Part shown: positions 41,746 through 51,254 of the stretch, piece after piece
How positions within the stretch are numbered: the first letter of the stretch is position 1
Layout: every line of letters starts with the position of its first letter
Source: Jiangella ureilytica
GTDB lineage: Bacteria; Actinomycetota; Actinomycetes; Jiangellales; Jiangellaceae
Length of the DNA: 64,000 nucleotides
NCBI RefSeq assembly: GCF_004348545.1
Contig: NZ_SMKL01000006.1
Span: 62,001 to 126,000 of the forward strand
Direction: 5' to 3'
The notes under the pieces: generated by a model
Databases searched by the model: none
The model's input: the letters and a program-made list of their open reading frames with translations, nothing else
What the model was told of the DNA's origin: nothing
Translations under genes and position numbers: made by a program

Positions 41746-42672
41746 CTATCCCTGAGCGAGCCGCAGACCCCAGGTCAGCGTCCAGGTCTCGTCGGGCAGC
41801 AGCCAGCGCAGCGCCTCGCCGGTGCGCAGCGCGTTGGGCGGGGCGGTCATGGGCTCGACGGCGACGGCGTCGGTCTCGCCGCCGGGGCCCGGGAACCGGT
41901 CGGTGACCCACATCTGGACGTAACCGAACGCCGGCTCCTGCCAGAGCTCGAGCGTGCGGCCGTCGGGCGCCCGCAGCGACGAGGTGACCACGCCGCCGCT
42001 GACGGCGAGGTCGGTGAAGCAGGCGTGGCCGGGGCCGTCGCCCACGTGGACGCCGCCGCGCAGGTCGTCGTCGGTGCCGGTGACGTCGTAGGTGCCGGTG
42101 GGGATGAAGCGGTCGTCCATGCGGAACGCCCGCCCGGCCGGGACGGTGAGCGTCAGGTCGCGGACCGGCACGTCGCCGATGCGCAGGTAGGGATGGGTGC
42201 CCAGCGCGACCGGGGCAGGGCCGTTCCCGGCGTTGCGCACGCGGTGCCGCACGACGACGCCGTCGGGCGCGAGCTCGTATTCGACGGCGGTGTCGAGCGT
42301 GAACGGGTAGCCCGGCTGCGGCGTGACGGGGGCTGCCAGCGTGACCGACGCGGCGGCGCACGAGCCGCGACTGTACCGGGTGCGCATGAGCAGGCCGTGC
42401 ACCGCGTGCCCGGCCGCGGGCTCGGTGATCTCGAGCTGCTGCTCGACCCCGCTCAGCAGCCAGCGGCCGCCGTCGACGCGGTTGGGCCAGGGTACGAGGA
42501 CGGCGCCGGCAGCCAGCGGCGGCGGGCCGTCGGCGTCGTGCGGCTCGATCAGCTCCGTGCCGCGGACCGTCAGCGCGCGCAGCGCGGCGGCGTACTCGGA
42601 CACGACCGCGCGGGTGGTGCCGAGCTCGAGCACGTGGGTGGCGTGCCGGGCCGTGCTGGATGTGGCGTCCAC
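41746..42672 (-). CDS. Aldose 1-epimerase (mutarotase-like)
   Basis: A 308-residue galactose-mutarotase-fold protein. VPWPNRVDGGRW matches the NR-containing N-terminal motif, HAVHGLL carries the catalytic histidine, GTHPYLRIG the second active-site segment and VAVEPMTAPPNAL the C-terminal glutamate motif. It interconverts sugar anomers. The GTG start has GAGGAGAG 6 bp upstream. It is transcribed away from an amidohydrolase remnant and a Gfo/Idh/MocA gene, a common sugar-catabolic neighbourhood. The precise sugar is unknown. Confidence 0.88.
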   Translation of the reverse strand: MDATSSTARHATHVLELGTTRAVVSEYAAALRALTVRGTELIEPHDADGPPPLAAGAVLVPWPNRVDGGRWLLSGVEQQLEITEPAAGHAVHGLLMRTRYSRGSCAAASVTLAAPVTPQPGYPFTLDTAVEYELAPDGVVVRHRVRNAGNGPAPVALGTHPYLRIGDVPVRDLTLTVPAGRAFRMDDRFIPTGTYDVTGTDDDLRGGVHVGDGPGHACFTDLAVSGGVVTSSLRAPDGRTLELWQEPAFGYVQMWVTDRFPGPGGETDAVAVEPMTAPPNALRTGEALRWLLPDETWTLTWGLRLAQG

Positions 42673-42774
42673 GGGCTCTCCTCGCGCCGGCGATGGTCGG
42701 ATCGGCGTGGTCACTGTAGCCGGGACGTGCCGGGTAGCCTGCCCGCGACGCCAGCAGTCGCCGAGGAGGAGCCC

Positions 42775-43000
42775 GTGCCCCTGATCGACGCGCATCAGCA
42801 CTTCTGGAACCCGAAGGGCCGGAGCGGCTGATGCTGGGCAGCGACTGGCCCATCGCGGAGCTGGCCGGCGGGTTCGACCCGGTCTCGTCCGCACTGATCG
42901 AGGTGTCGACGGGTACGGACCGGCGGTCGCGTCGCACCTGCGCGCCGAGACCGCGCGGTGGTTCTACGGGCTCACCCTGCCCGACGGCGGCGACCGATGA
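42775..43000 (+). pseudogene. Remnant of an amidohydrolase (sugar-lactonase type)
   Basis: After GAGGAGGAG a GTG starts PLIDAHQHFWNPKGR, the N-terminal metal-binding motif of amidohydrolase-2 lactonases, then stops. A different frame continues MLGSDWPIAELAGGF, which normally lies ~230 residues later, and a third frame ends LRAETARWFYGL before TGA at 42998. About 200 residues are missing, with two frame changes. The intact enzyme would have suited the adjacent aldose epimerase and oxidoreductase. Confidence 0.8.
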
Positions 43001-43051
43001 GCCGTGCACTTGCGAGGAGAACGTGCGCACCGTCGTGAAGAGAGGACTGCA

Positions 43052-44173
43052 GTGGGCCAGCAGGTCGTAGGTGTCGGCATCGTCGGAGCCGGGGCGATCT
43101 CGGGGCAGTACCTCGACACGCTGCGCAGGCTCAGCACCGTGCGGGTGGTCGCGGTGGCCGACCTCGACCAGGCACGGGCCCAGGCGGCGGTCGCCGGGCT
43201 CGACGGGGTCCGCGCGGTCTCCGTCGACGCCCTGCTGGCCGACCCGGAGGTCGACGTCGTGCTCAACCTCACGCCCCCCGCCGGGCACGCGCCCGTCGCG
43301 CTGGCGGCGATAGCGGCGGGCAAGGCGGTCTACAACGAGAAGCCGCTCGCCGCGACGGTGGCCGACGGACGGCGGCTGCTGACGGCGGCCGCCGCGGCCG
43401 GGGTGCGGGTCGGCGGCGCACCCGACACCGTCCTCGGCACCGGCGTGCAGACCGCGCGGCACGCCGTCGACACCGGCCTCATCGGCACCCCGGCCGCGGC
43501 CACGGCCACCTTCCTCTGCCCCGGCCACGAGCGCTGGCACCCCGACCCCGACTTCTACTACGCCACCGGCGGCGGGCCACTGCTCGACATGGGCCCGTAC
43601 TACGTGACCGCACTGGTCACGCTCCTCGGGCCGGTCGTGTCCGTGCTCGGCGCCGGCAGCACCGCGCGGCCGACGCGGACCATCGGCAGCGGCCCGCGGA
43701 CCGGCGAGGAGATCACTGTCGAGGTGCTCACCCACGTCACCGGGGTGCTCACGCACGCCTCCGGTGCGCTGTCCACCGTCACGATGAGCTTCGACGCCGT
43801 CGCGACCCGAGCCGAACCGATCGAGGTGCACGGCTCGGCCGGATCGCTGATCGTGCCCGACCCGAACCACTTCGACGGCGAGGTGCTGCTGCGCCGCCTC
43901 GGCGGCGCCGGCTGGGAGCCGCTGCCGGTCGCGGCCGGATACCGCATCAGCGGGCGCGGCCTCGGAGTCGCGGAACTGATGACGGCACCGTCAGCGGACG
44001 CGGCGCGGGCGAACGGGACGCTGGCACTGCACGTCCTCGACATCATGGAATCGGTGCTGCGGTCGGCCGCCGACAGCACCGGCGCGGTCGCCGTCGAGAC
44101 ACCGGCGCAGCGGCCCGCCGCGGTCCCGCCGGCCGACGAGCCGGGCCGCGAGCCGTCGTCGCTGCTCGGGTAG
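43052..44173 (+). CDS. Gfo/Idh/MocA-family oxidoreductase
   Basis: A 373-residue NAD(P)-dependent dehydrogenase. The Rossmann motif GVGIVGAGAISGQYLDTL is at the N-terminus. The catalytic lysine is in NEKPLAATV, and GGGPLLDMGPYYV is the usual C-terminal-domain entry motif. It oxidises a sugar or inositol hydroxyl. The GTG has AGAGAGGA 6 bp upstream. It probably belonged with the lost amidohydrolase (dehydrogenase then lactonase), suggesting a degraded sugar-oxidation pathway; inference from neighbours. Confidence 0.87.
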   Translation: MGQQVVGVGIVGAGAISGQYLDTLRRLSTVRVVAVADLDQARAQAAVAGLDGVRAVSVDALLADPEVDVVLNLTPPAGHAPVALAAIAAGKAVYNEKPLAATVADGRRLLTAAAAAGVRVGGAPDTVLGTGVQTARHAVDTGLIGTPAAATATFLCPGHERWHPDPDFYYATGGGPLLDMGPYYVTALVTLLGPVVSVLGAGSTARPTRTIGSGPRTGEEITVEVLTHVTGVLTHASGALSTVTMSFDAVATRAEPIEVHGSAGSLIVPDPNHFDGEVLLRRLGGAGWEPLPVAAGYRISGRGLGVAELMTAPSADAARANGTLALHVLDIMESVLRSAADSTGAVAVETPAQRPAAVPPADEPGREPSSLLG

Positions 44174-44182
44174 CGTGCGTCT

Positions 44183-46231
44183 ATGCAGACTCCCGGTGCG
44201 GAAGCCCAGAACCCGTTCTTCGCCGTCAGCGACCTGCCTTACCAGCTGCCGCCGTTCGAGCGCATCGAGACCGCCCACTACCGGCCGGCGTTCGAGCGCG
44301 GCATGACCGACCAGCTGGCCGAGGTCGAGGCCATCGCCACCAACGCAGAGCCTCCGACGTTCGAGAACACCGTCGTGGCGCTGGAGCGGTCCGGGCAGAT
44401 CCTGCAGCGGGTGTCCGCGGTGTTCTTCAACCAGGCGTCGTCCGACGCCGACGAGGAGATCCAGGAGATCCAGGGCGAGGTGTCGCCGAAGCTGGCCGCG
44501 CACTCCGACGCCATCCACCTCGACAAGCGGCTGTTCGCGCGCATCTCGGCGCTGGTCGAGGACGGAGCCGGCGACCTCGACGCCGAGTCGCGGCGGCTGC
44601 TCGAGCGCTACCACCTCGACTTCGTCCGGGCCGGCGCCGGCCTGACCGACGAGCAGCAGTCCCGGCTGCGCGCCATCAACGAGGAGCTGTCGGCGCTGCA
44701 GACGGCGTTCCAGAACAAGCTGCTCGCCGACACCAACGCCACCGCCGTCGTGGTCGACGACGCCGCCGAGCTCGACGGGCTGGCGGCCGACGCCGTCACC
44801 GCCGCCGCCGAGACCGCCCGCGAGCGCGGGCTGGACGGCAAGTACGTCATCACGCTGGGGCTGCCGAGCGGCCAGCCGGTGCTGACGTCACTGACCAACC
44901 GGGGGCTGCGCGAGCGCATCCACCGCGCGTCGGTGAGCCGCGGCGCCCATGGCGACCACAACGACACCCTGCAGACGGCCGCGCGCATCGCGACGCTGCG
45001 GGCCGAGCGGGCCGCACTGTTCGGCCACCCCGACCACGCCACCTACGTGCTCGAGGACCGCACCGCCAAGACGCCGGCCGCCGTCCACGACATGCTCGGC
45101 AAGCTGACCCCGGCCGCCGTCGCCAACGCGCACGCCGAGGCGGCCCGGCTGCAGGAGTCCATCGGCGACGAGTTCGAGCTGCAGGCGTGGGACTGGGCGC
45201 ACTACTCCGACCGGGTCCGGCGCGCCACGTACTCCATCGACGCGGCCGAGCTGCGGCCGTACTTCGAGCTCGAGCGGGTGCTGCGCGACGGCGTGTTCCA
45301 CGCGGCCGGCCGGCTCTACGGCCTGTCGTTCACCGAGCGTCCCGACCTGGTGGCGTACCACCCCGACGCCCGCGTCTTCGAGGTGTTCGACGAGGACGGC
45401 ACCGGGATCGGCCTGTTCATCGGCGATTTCTTCACCCGCGACTCCAAGCGCGGCGGCGCCTGGATGAACTCCTTCGTCGAGCAGTCGGCGCTCATGGGCA
45501 CCAAGCCAGTCGTCGTCAACAACCTCAACATCGTCAAGCCGCCGGCCGGCGAGCCGGCACTGCTGACGTTCGACGAGGTCAACACCATGTTCCACGAGTT
45601 CGGCCACGCGCTGCACGGGCTGTTCTCGTCGGTGACCTACCCGACGTTCTCCGGCACCAGCGTGTACCGCGACTTCGTCGAGTTCCCGTCGCAGGTCAAC
45701 GAGATGTGGGCGGTCTGGCCCTCGGTCCTCGAGAACTACGCCGTCCACCACTCCACCGGCGAGCCGCTCTCGCAGGACGTCGTGCAGCGGCTGCTCGACT
45801 CGCAGATCTGGGGCGAGGGCTTCGCGACGACGGAGTACCTGGCGGCGACGCTGCTCGACCTGGCCTGGCACGAGATCGCGCCCGGGACGGTGGTCGAGGA
45901 TCCGCTGGCGTTCGAGGCGGCCGCGTTGTCGCAGGCGGGGGTCGCGCTCGAGTCCGTACCGCCGCGGTACCGGACCTCGTACTTCGCGCACATCTTCTCC
46001 GGCGGCTACAGCGCGGGCTACTACTCCTACATCTGGAGCGAGGTCCTCGACGCCGACACGGTGGAGTGGTTCAAGGAGAACGGCGGCCTCGAGCGCGCCA
46101 ACGGCGACCACTTCCGTCGCGAGCTGCTCTCGCGGGGCGGCAGCATCGACTCGATGGAGGCGTTCCGCAACTTCCGCGGCCGCGACCCCCAGATCGAGCC
46201 GCTCCTCGTCCGCCGCGGCCTGGCCCGGTAG
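44183..46231 (+). CDS. M3-family metallopeptidase (oligopeptidase/dipeptidyl carboxypeptidase type)
   Basis: A 682-residue zinc peptidase with the HExxH motif in MFHEFGHALHGLF at about residue 471 and the downstream glutamate region VEFPSQVNEMWA. The C-terminal FSGGYSAGYYSYIWSEVLD is also characteristic. It trims short peptides in the cytoplasm; no signal peptide is present. A TAGCGT hexamer ends 7 bp before the ATG and no ribosome-binding site is visible, so the transcript may be leaderless. Confidence 0.93.
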   Translation: MQTPGAEAQNPFFAVSDLPYQLPPFERIETAHYRPAFERGMTDQLAEVEAIATNAEPPTFENTVVALERSGQILQRVSAVFFNQASSDADEEIQEIQGEVSPKLAAHSDAIHLDKRLFARISALVEDGAGDLDAESRRLLERYHLDFVRAGAGLTDEQQSRLRAINEELSALQTAFQNKLLADTNATAVVVDDAAELDGLAADAVTAAAETARERGLDGKYVITLGLPSGQPVLTSLTNRGLRERIHRASVSRGAHGDHNDTLQTAARIATLRAERAALFGHPDHATYVLEDRTAKTPAAVHDMLGKLTPAAVANAHAEAARLQESIGDEFELQAWDWAHYSDRVRRATYSIDAAELRPYFELERVLRDGVFHAAGRLYGLSFTERPDLVAYHPDARVFEVFDEDGTGIGLFIGDFFTRDSKRGGAWMNSFVEQSALMGTKPVVVNNLNIVKPPAGEPALLTFDEVNTMFHEFGHALHGLFSSVTYPTFSGTSVYRDFVEFPSQVNEMWAVWPSVLENYAVHHSTGEPLSQDVVQRLLDSQIWGEGFATTEYLAATLLDLAWHEIAPGTVVEDPLAFEAAALSQAGVALESVPPRYRTSYFAHIFSGGYSAGYYSYIWSEVLDADTVEWFKENGGLERANGDHFRRELLSRGGSIDSMEAFRNFRGRDPQIEPLLVRRGLAR

Positions 46232-46279
46232 TCACCCGGGTCGCCCGTCGCCGCTACCGGCGCGCATAGGGTCGTGGGC

Positions 46280-47104
46280 ATGCAGAGCGTGCGGATCATC
46301 GAGCAGTGGCCGGTCGGCAACGCCGCGACGGCGGTCGTGCGGGCGGACGCCGGCGGCGCCGTCGTCGCGGGCACCCACGGCGACCAGGACCGGGTGTTCC
46401 GGCTGGCGTCGGTGACCAAGCCGATCACCGCCTACGCCGCCCTGCTCGCCGTCGAGGAGGGGGCGGTCGGGCTGGACGAGCCGGCCGGGCCCGAGGGCTC
46501 CACCGTCCGCCACCTGCTCGCCCACACTTCCGGGCTGGCGTTCGACGAGCACAAGGCCGCCTGGGCGCCGGGCAAGCGGCGGCTGTACTCGAACTCCGGG
46601 TTCGAGCAGCTGGCCGACCACGTCGCGAAGCACTCGGCCATCCCGTTCGCCGACTACGTGCGCGACGGCGTTCTCCGCCCACTCGGCATGACGGCGACGG
46701 TGTTCGAAGGGTCGCCGGCATCGGGGGCGCGGTCGACGGCCGCCGACGTGGCGAGGTTCGCGGCCGAGCTCCTCTCCCCCACGCTGCTCGACCCGTCCAC
46801 CGTCGAGCAGGCGACGACGGTGCAGTTCCCCGGTCTCGTGGGCGTGCTGCCCGGCTTCGGCATGCGCAGCCCCAACGACTGGGGCCTCGGCTTCGAGATC
46901 CGCGACGGCAAGTCGCCGCACTGGACCGGCACCACCAACTCGCCGCGCACGTTCGGCCATTTCGGCCAGGCCGGCACGTTCCTCTGGGTCGACCCCGACC
47001 TGGGTGCCGCCTGCGTCGCACTCGCCGACCGCGACTTCGGGCCGTGGGCGGCCGAGGCGTGGCCGCCGTTCAGCGACGCCGTCGTCGCCGAGCTGCGCGG
47101 CTAG
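46280..47104 (+). CDS. Beta-lactamase-fold serine hydrolase
   Basis: A 274-residue protein of the penicillin-binding/esterase superfamily. SxxK lies in RLASVTKPITAYA, LAHTSGLAF and RLYSNSGFEQLA (YxN) follow, and HFGQAG near the C-terminus stands for the KTG box. It is short for the family and has no signal peptide. TAGGGT lies 6 bp before the GTG at 46274, so a leaderless start at 46274 or 46280 is likely. The substrate is unknown; true beta-lactam hydrolysis is unlikely. Confidence 0.83.
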   Translation: MQSVRIIEQWPVGNAATAVVRADAGGAVVAGTHGDQDRVFRLASVTKPITAYAALLAVEEGAVGLDEPAGPEGSTVRHLLAHTSGLAFDEHKAAWAPGKRRLYSNSGFEQLADHVAKHSAIPFADYVRDGVLRPLGMTATVFEGSPASGARSTAADVARFAAELLSPTLLDPSTVEQATTVQFPGLVGVLPGFGMRSPNDWGLGFEIRDGKSPHWTGTTNSPRTFGHFGQAGTFLWVDPDLGAACVALADRDFGPWAAEAWPPFSDAVVAELRG

Positions 47105-47131
47105 CCGGGAGCGCGAGCGCTCTGGGGGAGA

Positions 47132-50100
47132 ATGCCTCCGGTGCGCATCGGGCTGCTCGGGCCGCTGGAGGTCCTCGACGACGACGACGCGCCGGTCTAC
47201 ATCGCCGGCGCGCGGCTGCGCACGCTGCTGATCGTCCTGGCCCTCGACCCCGGCCGGTTGGTCCCGGCCGGACAGCTGGTCGACGGCATCTGGGGCGACG
47301 ACCCGCCGGCGGGGGCCGCGAACGCGCTGCAGGCGCTGGTGTCGCGGCTGCGGCGGGCGCTGCCGGGGCTGGCCGTCGAGTCGCACCCGGCCGGGTACCG
47401 GCTGGCCCTGCCCCCGGACGCCGTCGACACCGCGCGGTTCGAGCGGCTGGTCGCGGCCGCCCGGTCGGCGTCGGACGACCAGACGACGGCGGACCGGCTC
47501 GGCGAGGCGCTGGCGCTGTGGCGCGGCCCGGCGCTGCTCGACGTCGCGGAGTCGGAGTTCTTCCAGGCGCCGCGGACCCGCCTCGAGGAACTGCGGCTCG
47601 CTGCGACGGAGGAGCGGGTCGACGCCGCGCTCCGGCTCGGCCGCGGCGCCGCCCTGACCACCGAGCTGACCACGCTGGTCGCCGAGCATCCGCTGCGCGA
47701 GCGCCTGGTCGGGCAGCTGATGCGGGCGCTGGTCGCGGCCGGCCGCCCGGCGGAGGCGCTGGCGGCCTACGAGCGGACCCGCGAGGCGCTGGCCGACGAG
47801 CTCGGCACCGACCCGTCGGCCGAGCTGTCCGCCCTGCACACCGGCGTCCTCCGCGGCGAGCTGGCGGCCCCTTCCTCGGAGCCCGCTCCTGCCCCTGCAC
47901 CTCCCGACGAGCGGCGGGCCACCGCCCGGACCAACCTGCGCACCGGGCTGACCAGCTTCATCGGCCGCGACGCCGACGTCGTCCGGGTGCGCGACCTGGT
48001 CGGCGAGTACCGGTTGACGACGCTGACCGGGCCGGGCGGGTCGGGCAAGACCCGGCTGGCCGGCGAGGCGTCGCGGACGCTGGTCGACCGGATGCCCGAC
48101 GGCGTCTGGCTGGTCGAGCTGGCACCGGTCGCGGCCGGTGCGGATCTGCCGGCCGCGGTGCTCGGCGCCCTGGAACTGCGCGACCAGCCGTTCGGCGGCA
48201 GCTCCGACGACGACGCCACCGGCCGCCTCGTCGCGGCGCTGCGTACCCGGGCCGCGCTGCTGGTGCTGGACAACTGCGAGCACGTCATCGACGCCGCCGC
48301 GGCGCTGGCCGACCGGCTCCTCGGCGACTGCCCCGACCTGCGCGTCCTCGCGACCAGCCGCGAGCCGCTGGGCATCACGGGCGAGGCGGTCTGGCCGGTC
48401 GAGCCGCTGGCGCTGCCGCCCGAGGACGACGGCGCCGCCGCGGACCTGCTGGGCGTCGACGCCGTCCGGCTGCTCGTCGACCGGGCGCGCGCCGTCCGCC
48501 CCGGCTTCACCCTCACCGAAGCCGACGCCCCCGCCGTCGCCCGCATCTGCCGCGCGCTCGACGGGATGCCGCTGGCGATCGAGCTGGCCGCCGCCCGGCT
48601 GCGCACCATGACGGTGGAGCAGCTGGCCGCCCGGCTCGACGACCGGTTCCGGCTGCTCACCGGCGGCAGCCGCACCGCACTCCCCCGCCACCGGACGCTG
48701 CGCGCCGTCGTCGACTGGAGCTGGGGACTGCTGCCCGAGCCCGAGCGGGTCGTGCTGCGCCGGCTGGCCGTGGTCGCGCACGGGGCGACGGCGGACGCGG
48801 CGGCGCAGGTGTGCGGCGACGGCGCCGACGTGCTCGACCAGCTGATCTCGCTGAGCGACAAGTCGCTGCTCGTGGTCGACGACGACGGCGACGCGCCGCG
48901 GTACCGGATGCTCGAGACGATCAAGGCCTACGGCCTGGAGCGGCTGGACGAGGCCGGCGAGCTCGACGCCGTCCGCCGGGCGCACCTGCGCTACGTCACG
49001 GAGCTGGCCGAGGCCGCCGAGCCACAGCTGCGCCGGGCCGAGCAGCTGGTCTGGCTGCGCCGGCTGCGCGCCGTGCACGACGACCTCACCGTGGCGCTGC
49101 GCGGCGCGGCCGCGGCCGGCGACGCCCGGGGCGCGCTGCGGCTGACGGTGGCGGCCCTCTGGTACTGGTGGCTGTCGGGCCACCGGACCGAGGGCGCGGA
49201 GCTGACGACGGCGGCGCTGGCGGTGCCAGGCCCGGCCGACGACGTGACCAGGGCGACGGCGTACGCGGGCCTGGCCATGACGGCGACCGCCGGCCTGGGC
49301 GACGAGTGGATCGTGAAGGATTGGATCGCCGAGGCCGAGCGGCTCTCCGGCGGCGACCGGAGCAACCCGCTGCTGGTCATGGTCGGCGGCCTCGCGGACT
49401 TCATGTCGCCCACCGAGGGCCGGTTCGGCGCGAACATGCGGTCGCTGCTCGAGAACGACGACCCGTGGGTCCGGGCGCTCGCTCGGCTCAACTACGCCCG
49501 TCAGCTCTCGTTCGCCGAACGGCGCGAGCACGTCGAGCTGGCGCTGGCGGAGTTCCGCGAGACCGGCGAGCGGTGGGGCACCTCGTTCGCGCTCACCACG
49601 ATGGGCGACCTGGAGGCACGGCAGGGCGACCTCGCCGCGGCCCTGCGCCTCTTCGAGGAGGCGATCACCTGCGCCACCGCCGTCGGCACCGTCGAGGACG
49701 TCGTCTTCATGCGCGGCCGCGAGGCGCAGCTGCGCTGGCTGCTCGGCGACCACGAGGGCAGTGCGGCCGCGCTGGCCCGTGCCGAGCACGACGCCGCCGG
49801 GCTGGCCTGGGCCGACTCCGTGGCGGGCCTCGCGCTGTACCAGAGCGACCTGGCCCGGTGGACCGGCGACCTCGACACGGCCCGGGTGCAGATGGACCGC
49901 TGCGAGCGGCTGCTGCAGGACATCTCCGTGCACCCGTTCTTCCTGGCGATGGTCGCCACGTCGCGCGGCCACCTGGCCGCCGCGGCCGGCGACCTGGAGA
50001 CCGCGGCGACGGAGCGCGCGGCCGCTCTCGAGCTGGGGCAGAACAGCGACGAGGACGTGCTCGGCCGGGTACTGGTGGGGGCCGCGGACCAGGCGTTGCG

Positions 50101-50419
50101 GGTGGGCCGGCCCGCCGACGCCGTCCGGCTGCTGGCCGCCGTCGAGACGCTGGCCGGCGGGCTGGACCGGTCCGCCCCGGAGGCCCGGAACGCCGACGAG
50201 GCCGCCCGCATCGCACTGGGCGACGGGGCGGCCTCGCAGGTGTGGGCCGAGACGGTGCGGGACCTCACCGGCCGCGACGGTGCGGCGGCCCATTCCTGGG
50301 CGGTCGAGCTGGCCGGGTCCGTCTTGGCCCCTCGGCGGGCCGGGCAGACCGGCGATGAGAGGGGGCCGGAGGCCTCCTCGACATCGTCGGTGCCGGACGC
50401 CGAGCCAGGGCGACCCTAG
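47132..50419 (+). CDS. SARP/AfsR-type regulator: OmpR-like DNA-binding, BTAD and NB-ARC ATPase domains
   Basis: A 1095-residue regulator. Residues ~1-95 are the winged-helix DNA-binding domain (RIGLLGPLEVLDDDDAPV), ~100-245 the bacterial transcriptional-activation domain (DTARFERLVAAA; ERTREALADELGTDP). From ~270 follows an ATPase module with P-loop GPGGSGKTRLA, VLDNCEHVIDAA and ATSREPLG, then ~500 residues of helical repeats. SARPs activate secondary-metabolite operons. Its start lies 27 bp after the serine-hydrolase stop. The next genes are convergent, so its targets are not obvious; any nearby biosynthetic operon is a candidate. Confidence 0.9.
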   Translation: MPPVRIGLLGPLEVLDDDDAPVYIAGARLRTLLIVLALDPGRLVPAGQLVDGIWGDDPPAGAANALQALVSRLRRALPGLAVESHPAGYRLALPPDAVDTARFERLVAAARSASDDQTTADRLGEALALWRGPALLDVAESEFFQAPRTRLEELRLAATEERVDAALRLGRGAALTTELTTLVAEHPLRERLVGQLMRALVAAGRPAEALAAYERTREALADELGTDPSAELSALHTGVLRGELAAPSSEPAPAPAPPDERRATARTNLRTGLTSFIGRDADVVRVRDLVGEYRLTTLTGPGGSGKTRLAGEASRTLVDRMPDGVWLVELAPVAAGADLPAAVLGALELRDQPFGGSSDDDATGRLVAALRTRAALLVLDNCEHVIDAAAALADRLLGDCPDLRVLATSREPLGITGEAVWPVEPLALPPEDDGAAADLLGVDAVRLLVDRARAVRPGFTLTEADAPAVARICRALDGMPLAIELAAARLRTMTVEQLAARLDDRFRLLTGGSRTALPRHRTLRAVVDWSWGLLPEPERVVLRRLAVVAHGATADAAAQVCGDGADVLDQLISLSDKSLLVVDDDGDAPRYRMLETIKAYGLERLDEAGELDAVRRAHLRYVTELAEAAEPQLRRAEQLVWLRRLRAVHDDLTVALRGAAAAGDARGALRLTVAALWYWWLSGHRTEGAELTTAALAVPGPADDVTRATAYAGLAMTATAGLGDEWIVKDWIAEAERLSGGDRSNPLLVMVGGLADFMSPTEGRFGANMRSLLENDDPWVRALARLNYARQLSFAERREHVELALAEFRETGERWGTSFALTTMGDLEARQGDLAAALRLFEEAITCATAVGTVEDVVFMRGREAQLRWLLGDHEGSAAALARAEHDAAGLAWADSVAGLALYQSDLARWTGDLDTARVQMDRCERLLQDISVHPFFLAMVATSRGHLAAAAGDLETAATERAAALELGQNSDEDVLGRVLVGAADQALRVGRPADAVRLLAAVETLAGGLDRSAPEARNADEAARIALGDGAASQVWAETVRDLTGRDGAAAHSWAVELAGSVLAPRRAGQTGDERGPEASSTSSVPDAEPGRP

Positions 50420-50462
50420 CTGCGGGCAGGCCCGGCCCGACGCATCGGATGTAGCAGCCAGC

Positions 50463-51254
50463 TCAGCGGACCGGCGGGCGGCGGAACAGCTTCATCGCCC
50501 ACAGGTAGCTGAACACGCCGATCACGACGGTCCAGCCGAGCGCCAGGATCGCGTTGTTGCCGATCTCGGTGCCCAGCAGCAGACTGCGCACCGTCTCGAT
50601 CACCGGGCTGAACGGCTGGTACTCGGCGAACCAGCTCAGCCCGGCCGGCATCGAGTCCGCCGGGACGAACCCGCTGCCCAGGAACGGCAGCAGCACGATC
50701 AGCGTCGGCGTGTTGCTGGCGGTCTCGACGCTCTTGGCCGACAGGCCCAGGGCGACGGCGAGCCAGGTCAGCGCGACCGCGAACAGGGCGATGAGCCCGA
50801 TCGCGCCGAGCCACTCCATCGCGTTGGCGCTCGGGCGGAACCCGATCGCCAGCGACACCCCGAGCACGATGGCCAGGCCCACCAGCGTCTGCAGGAAGCT
50901 GCCGATCACGTGCCCGGTGAGCACCGCGCCGCGCGAGATCGCCATGGTGCGGAACCGGGCGATGATGCCTTCCTGCATGTCCATGGCGACGGAGATCGCC
51001 GTGCCCTGGATCGCGGCGGCCACCGTCATGAGGAGGATGCCGGGCACCAGGTACTCGATGTAGTCGGCACGGGCGCTCGCTTCGCCACCCAGCCCGGCGC
51101 CGAGCGTCCCGCCGAAGACGTAGGCGAACAGCAGCAGCATGATCACCGGAAGGGCGATGAGCTGGACGGTCATCGCGGGGTAGCGGGCCCATCGGCGCAT
51201 GTTCCGGCGGAGCATGGTGCGCGAGTCGCGGGCGGCAAGGGCGAGGGTGCTCAT
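50463..51254 (-). CDS. ABC-2-type exporter permease (DrrB-like)
   Basis: A 263-residue membrane protein with about six hydrophobic segments and the DrrB/ABC-2 pattern: MLRRNMRRWARYPAM near the N-terminus, YLVPGILLMTVAAAIQGTA, EGIIARFRTMAISRGAVL and LPFLGSGFVPADSMPAGL. The ATG overlaps the ATPase stop in ATGA. It would form a dimeric pore for export of a hydrophobic drug-like compound. It ends 43 bp from the convergent SARP gene. Confidence 0.92.
   Translation of the reverse strand: MSTLALAARDSRTMLRRNMRRWARYPAMTVQLIALPVIMLLLFAYVFGGTLGAGLGGEASARADYIEYLVPGILLMTVAAAIQGTAISVAMDMQEGIIARFRTMAISRGAVLTGHVIGSFLQTLVGLAIVLGVSLAIGFRPSANAMEWLGAIGLIALFAVALTWLAVALGLSAKSVETASNTPTLIVLLPFLGSGFVPADSMPAGLSWFAEYQPFSPVIETVRSLLLGTEIGNNAILALGWTVVIGVFSYLWAMKLFRRPPVR

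Noticed and set aside
19178-47104. The two serine-hydrolase genes (19178 and 46280) as antibiotic-resistance beta-lactamases
   Set aside because: Neither has an export signal or a KTG box; both fit the esterase/PBP-like group.
46232-50419. Very long open frames on both strands opposite the SARP gene
   Set aside because: They mirror the GC-rich third positions of the SARP gene, have highly repetitive Arg/Ala/Pro/Gly composition and match no domain; the SARP frame has clear BTAD and NB-ARC motifs.
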